NCBI RefSeq assembly: GCF_964355755.1
Contig: NC_092676.1
Location: 19,884,288-19,948,287, forward strand
Direction: 5' to 3'
Length of the DNA: 64,000 nt
Source: Antedon mediterranea
Lineage: Eukaryota > Echinodermata > Crinoidea > Comatulida > Antedonidae
How positions within the stretch are numbered: the first letter of the stretch is position 1; every line of letters starts with the position of its first letter. The position numbers and the translations under genes are program-made. Below the pieces are notes generated by a model. The model was not told the DNA's origin. It ran no database searches and worked only from the letters and a program-made list of their open reading frames with translations. Shown piece after piece: positions 60,883-64,000 of this stretch.

Positions 60883-60883
60883 A

Positions 60884-62468
60884 TCATTCTGCTAGTGCTG
60901 GCAAGCTTTTCTCGTACAAACATAGTGCTTGGTGGACAAATTCATACTGCTCGTTGGTTTGTATCATGCCGCCCCTAAAAACAAGAAACAAGTCCATCCA
61001 TTGTTATTAATTTAAAAAAATAGTATTTTATCATCTAATCAAACTAAAACAATAGGCCTAATATAAAATATTTATTTATATCTATTTTCAAAATTGGTAA
61101 ATTGTTTCTTTTTTAGACAAAGAATAAAAAGAAAAGTCTGACTTACTAACGTGGGGATATTTTGTAGAATAATTTGGGTGAAATTAAATGTATTTAAAAG
61201 AATTTTGCTTTATTTTGATATTGCGTTTAAGCTCTGTCTACACTATCAAACTAGTTTGACAAAATAAAGTATGATGTCTCCAAATATGGTAGTGATATGC
61301 CCAAATATGGTAGTGATATGCCCAAATATATGGTAGTGATATGCCCAAATATGGTAGTGATATGCCCAAATATATGGTAGTGATATGCCCAAATATGGTA
61401 GTGATATGTCACAATGACATTGAATTTAATGTATTTCATTGATTTTCATTGGTTGTTAGTCATATAGTTTTAGTAATCTATTTTACATCAACATAGCCTT
61501 GTAGTACAGCACCGATGGTTTTAATAATAAGCAATCGCGTTTAGAAAAAGAAAGTTATATTGCTATATAATTATTGTTTATTGTTGTCTATTGTCATGGT
61601 AACTCACCTATCTTGTCTCATTTGACAGACAATGCCTAGTACATCCACCATCTGTTCTTCTTGTAATTGTTTCATGCCTATACTGATGGCAATGTAACAT
61701 CCTGTTCTACCAAGACCAGCACTACATCAAATATATTTATATTTCAATTTAAATAAAAATAAATGCAAACTTTAAATGTTTTCAATCCATGTATCCTCAT
61801 AATCTTAGGGGGTGTGGTGCAGTATTGGATGTCGGATTACTGATCGCGAGATCTTGGATTCAAATCCAACTCTCGCTGCATTGCTTGTATCCTTAGGCCC
61901 CAAGACACTTTACTTACATTTTCCACTCTTCACCCAGGTGTATAAAATGGGTACCGGATCAAGAAACAACTTTGTGCTGATTACTAGCTGCATTATGTTT
62001 AGAAAGTGTTTGATCCAAAAAATGACAGGAGTAATAATATGCAGCGCATTGAGAGCTTGCTTATATGCGCTATATAAGAATGAACTATTACTTCAGGGTG
62101 TAATGTTGATTTCTTTTTAGTATAATATGCTATAAATGTAAAAAATTCCCTCAAGATTAACTGGAAACTGAGGGTAATCTGATAAAAACAGTGTTTAAAA
62201 TAGTGGTATTGCCATATATACACATTTTCCATTTAGATAAAAATGAAACAAACATTCTGTAAGAAAATATACACCACATACCATACTAACAAAAACAAAT
62301 AACCCACCTGCAGTGAACTATGATTGGTCCCTTTGGTAGAGCTGGGTCGTTACGACTCAACTCAACTTCACGTATCATCTCTAGTAATGTTATTGGATTA
62401 TCTGGTGCTTTGTTGTCTGGCCAATGTGTATACCAGTAATGCATTAGTGTCCGCACTTCATTCATAAA
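60884..62468 (-). CDS. KIM-family protein tyrosine phosphatase (PTPRR/PTPN5/PTPN7-like), last three exons
   Basis: Dephosphorylates tyrosine residues; the family acts on ERK and p38 MAP kinases. Exons in transcript order: 62468-62308, 61721-61608, 60974-60884, all GT-AG, frame consistent. They encode the C-terminal part of the catalytic domain. Seen: MHYWYTHWPDNKAP (WPD loop with the general-acid Asp), then IIVHCSAGLGRTGCYIA, the HC(X)5R signature with the catalytic Cys, split between two exons after the Cys codon, then VDVLGIVCQMRQDRGGMIQT and EQYEFVHQALCLYEKSL (Q-loop region) and stop. RTGCYIA and the DRGGMIQTxEQYxFVH string favour the KIM-type group over classical PTP1B types. The N-terminal half (P-Tyr loop, KIM motif) is outside or unrecognised, so the exact paralog is open. 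Confidence 0.9.
61230..61410. mobile_element. PIF/Harbinger-like MITE with six internal 20-bp units, in PTP last intron
   Basis: TTA then AGCTCTGTCTACACTATC at the left. Six tandem 'gatatgcccaaatatggtag'-type units follow, some with an extra AT. The right arm is missing. Confidence 0.7.
61806..62085 (+). mobile_element. tRNA-derived SINE in a PTP intron
   Basis: A-box-like GGTGTGGTGCAGTATTGG, B-box GGATTCAAATCCAA, body 'ttcacccaggtgtataaaat' and 3' end GCGCTATATAAGAATG. The end is shared with the elements at 14690 and 55430. Confidence 0.75.
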
Positions 62469-62919
62469 CTAAACAACAACAAAAAAACACAAAAAATTGA
62501 TGGCGTCTGCGGGGTATTTTATCTAAACACATGTACAAACACTAGTATTTTTTTATTCTATAACTAATCAACATGATGTAAAGGCCAGGGGAAATAAATA
62601 ATATGGTTCTCGTCAGTACTTCTAAATATTTTGGTGCATGCAAAATAACGTTGACAGGTTATAAGTGCAGCCTAGCTAGTCCATGGCAGAAATATATATT
62701 TCTTCTATAACTAGTCCCAGACTCTATCTACACTTCTTATACATATACAAAATAGAATGTTTCCAGATATTTATTTTTCACTGACAATCTTGGTATTTTT
62801 TCTTGAACAGGTGAGCTTTTTTATGCAGGCTGATGAGAACCACATATCCTATTTTACATGGCCTAAAATATGCCTTTAGAAAGACCACTCGTAATTGAAG
62901 AAAAACACCTCATTTTTAC

Positions 62920-63240
62920 ATTGACTGCATTCCTGCTCAATTTTTGCTCCAAAATAACGGTTTAAATCAGTGGGTCCAATAGTCCTGGTGGTTAATTCAA
63001 ACGTTACTGCGGTGTATTTGACTCAAGGTCAGCAGCTGTCAATCAAATAACCGTTTATTTGTGTTGCTGCTAAAAGTTGCACAGAAATAACCGGTTAAAC
63101 ACTGAATTTAATGGGTCTTTTTAACCGTTATTTTTGCGCTGCCATTTAACTGGTTACTAAAAAATTGTCCTGTTTCTGTTTGCAAGAAATTTGGGTTAAT
63201 TTATTCTCACTGTTTTTAACTGGTTATTTTTATGCAGAAG
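62920..63240. repeat. Dispersed repeat with TAACCGGTTAAA-type words
   Basis: Its left part matches 48005-48190. It then continues with ATAACCGGTTAAAC, TTTTTAACCGTTATTTTTGC and TTTTAACTGGTTATTTTTATG, a set of imperfect inverted words suggesting a foldback MITE. Confidence 0.55.
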
Positions 63241-63601
63241 AAACAGGACCTATGGCTTGTGTAAATCAAATTCATCTATGTGTATACACGATTGCAAGTT
63301 TGAGCATCAGCTGAAATGTGGAAATTTACCTTGTCATCTTTACCGTCTCACATTATCTATATGTTATATTTTATTGGATGCAATATTAATATCTCTATAT
63401 TGTGTGGGTGTTAATATTCTTACTCTTCTCTACAAACTCCTTTCCTTATTCTCATCAAATGAATCAAATATTCTTTAGTAAAGTAAGTTTTTTCAAGTTA
63501 CGTTTAGATACTAAAAGCATATGTGTATGAGAGACGTAGTAGACGTGATATGACAGCAATGCGTGGGTAGTGTATGTATGTTTAACGATGAACGACTGAA
63601 A

Positions 63602-63690
63602 TAATGACATCATTAAAGGTCACCATTACTTATAATAATGACATCACTAAAGGTCACCATTACATATGACATCACTAAAGGTCATTATCA
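63602..63690 (+). repeat. Three direct repeats carrying TGACATCA and AGGTCA
   Basis: 'atgacatcactaaaggtca' occurs three times (AGGTCA at 63617, 63651 and 63679) with spacing 34 and 28 bp. AGGTCA is the nuclear-receptor half-site; the arrangement may simply be a small tandem duplication. Confidence 0.7.
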
Positions 63691-64000
63691 TTATATAACA
63701 CCAGTACAAATTGGCTCAACATACTTTTAACTATGCCTACTTAGAGCAAAATTTATAGAAATCATGTCAACTAATTCTTTAAATCTTTTCTGTCCTATTT
63801 CTATTTTTATCTTCATACTTTTAGGCAGACGATTTTCAAACATGAACATCCAAAAAATAAAAGAATAAATTCAAATCTCCAGTTCCTATCCGGTACATCT
63901 ATATTTCATGACCTCTTTTAAATTGAGCATTTATTTTCATTTAATTTATTCAACATTTAAAGACAACTTCACAAACAGCCACCCAATAGAACATAACTCA

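Larger units (their letters stand above)
57345..60883. other. Non-coding stretch, possibly including the PTP 3' UTR
   Basis: No coding exon is recognised. Contents: a degenerate tandem duplication at 58205-58375, a G-run near 58880, a 'cctctattaagggg' element at 58960-59040, a PIF-like MITE (59758-59859), and AATC/ATCA-rich simple repeats from 60695. Confidence 0.55.
62469..64000. other. Upstream PTP intron sequence, no exon recognised
   Basis: No further PTP exon could be picked out on the minus strand. It holds the dispersed repeat shared with 48005 (62920-63240) and a triple repeat at 63602-63690. The more upstream catalytic exons must lie beyond the window or be unrecognised. Confidence 0.5.

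Noticed and set aside
61251-61439. Minus-strand ORF with repeated HYHIWAY-type motif
   Set aside because: Produced by the 20-bp internal repeat of a MITE.

Overview
The window is AT-rich, intron-rich animal nuclear DNA. It has spliced genes with GT-AG introns, animal-specific families (dermatopontin, DENND2, a KIM-type tyrosine phosphatase), tRNA-derived SINEs, many short inverted-repeat transposons (MITEs) and several minisatellites. The gene set and repeat style suggest an invertebrate, possibly a deuterostome such as an echinoderm; the sequence alone does not settle this.

Layout, left to right: (1) 3346-3462 (+), the last coding exon of a gene whose tail resembles the XMAP215/CKAP5 C-terminus, with a poly(A) signal at 3551. 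(2) 6451-13428 (+), a nine-exon choline kinase with a cluster of TGACGTG motifs and an E-box just upstream, and one exon partly duplicated in tandem. (3) 17029-17690, a CpG-dense 30-bp minisatellite beside a TTAA-flanked MITE. (4) 18065-20108 (-), a four-coding-exon secreted dermatopontin-like gene, with a decayed duplicate of its 5' end at about 20967-21400. (5) 24596-46982 (+), a 14-coding-exon DENND2-type Rab exchange factor of 1102 residues; its introns are full of MITEs, SINE pieces and tandem repeats, and its stop codon lies in the first unit of a 59-bp minisatellite. (6) 49180-51860, a satellite made of foldback units of about 295 bp. (7) 52297-54059 (+), TAF11 in four exons. (8) 54690-57340, a 46-bp hairpin minisatellite, a SINE, and a 15-bp minisatellite. 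(9) 60884-62468 (-), the last three exons of a PTPRR/PTPN5/PTPN7-type phosphatase.

The genes are unrelated housekeeping and signalling genes, not a pathway cluster: phospholipid synthesis (choline kinase), extracellular matrix (dermatopontin), Rab activation (DENND2), transcription initiation (TAF11) and MAP-kinase dephosphorylation (PTP). I see no operon, CRISPR array, viral gene or autonomous transposon ORF. The most unusual content is structural: two partial exon duplications inside genes, a stop codon amplified as part of a minisatellite, a hairpin insertion bordered by a 12-bp duplication, a nested MITE with a clean 8-bp target duplication, and foldback units in tandem.
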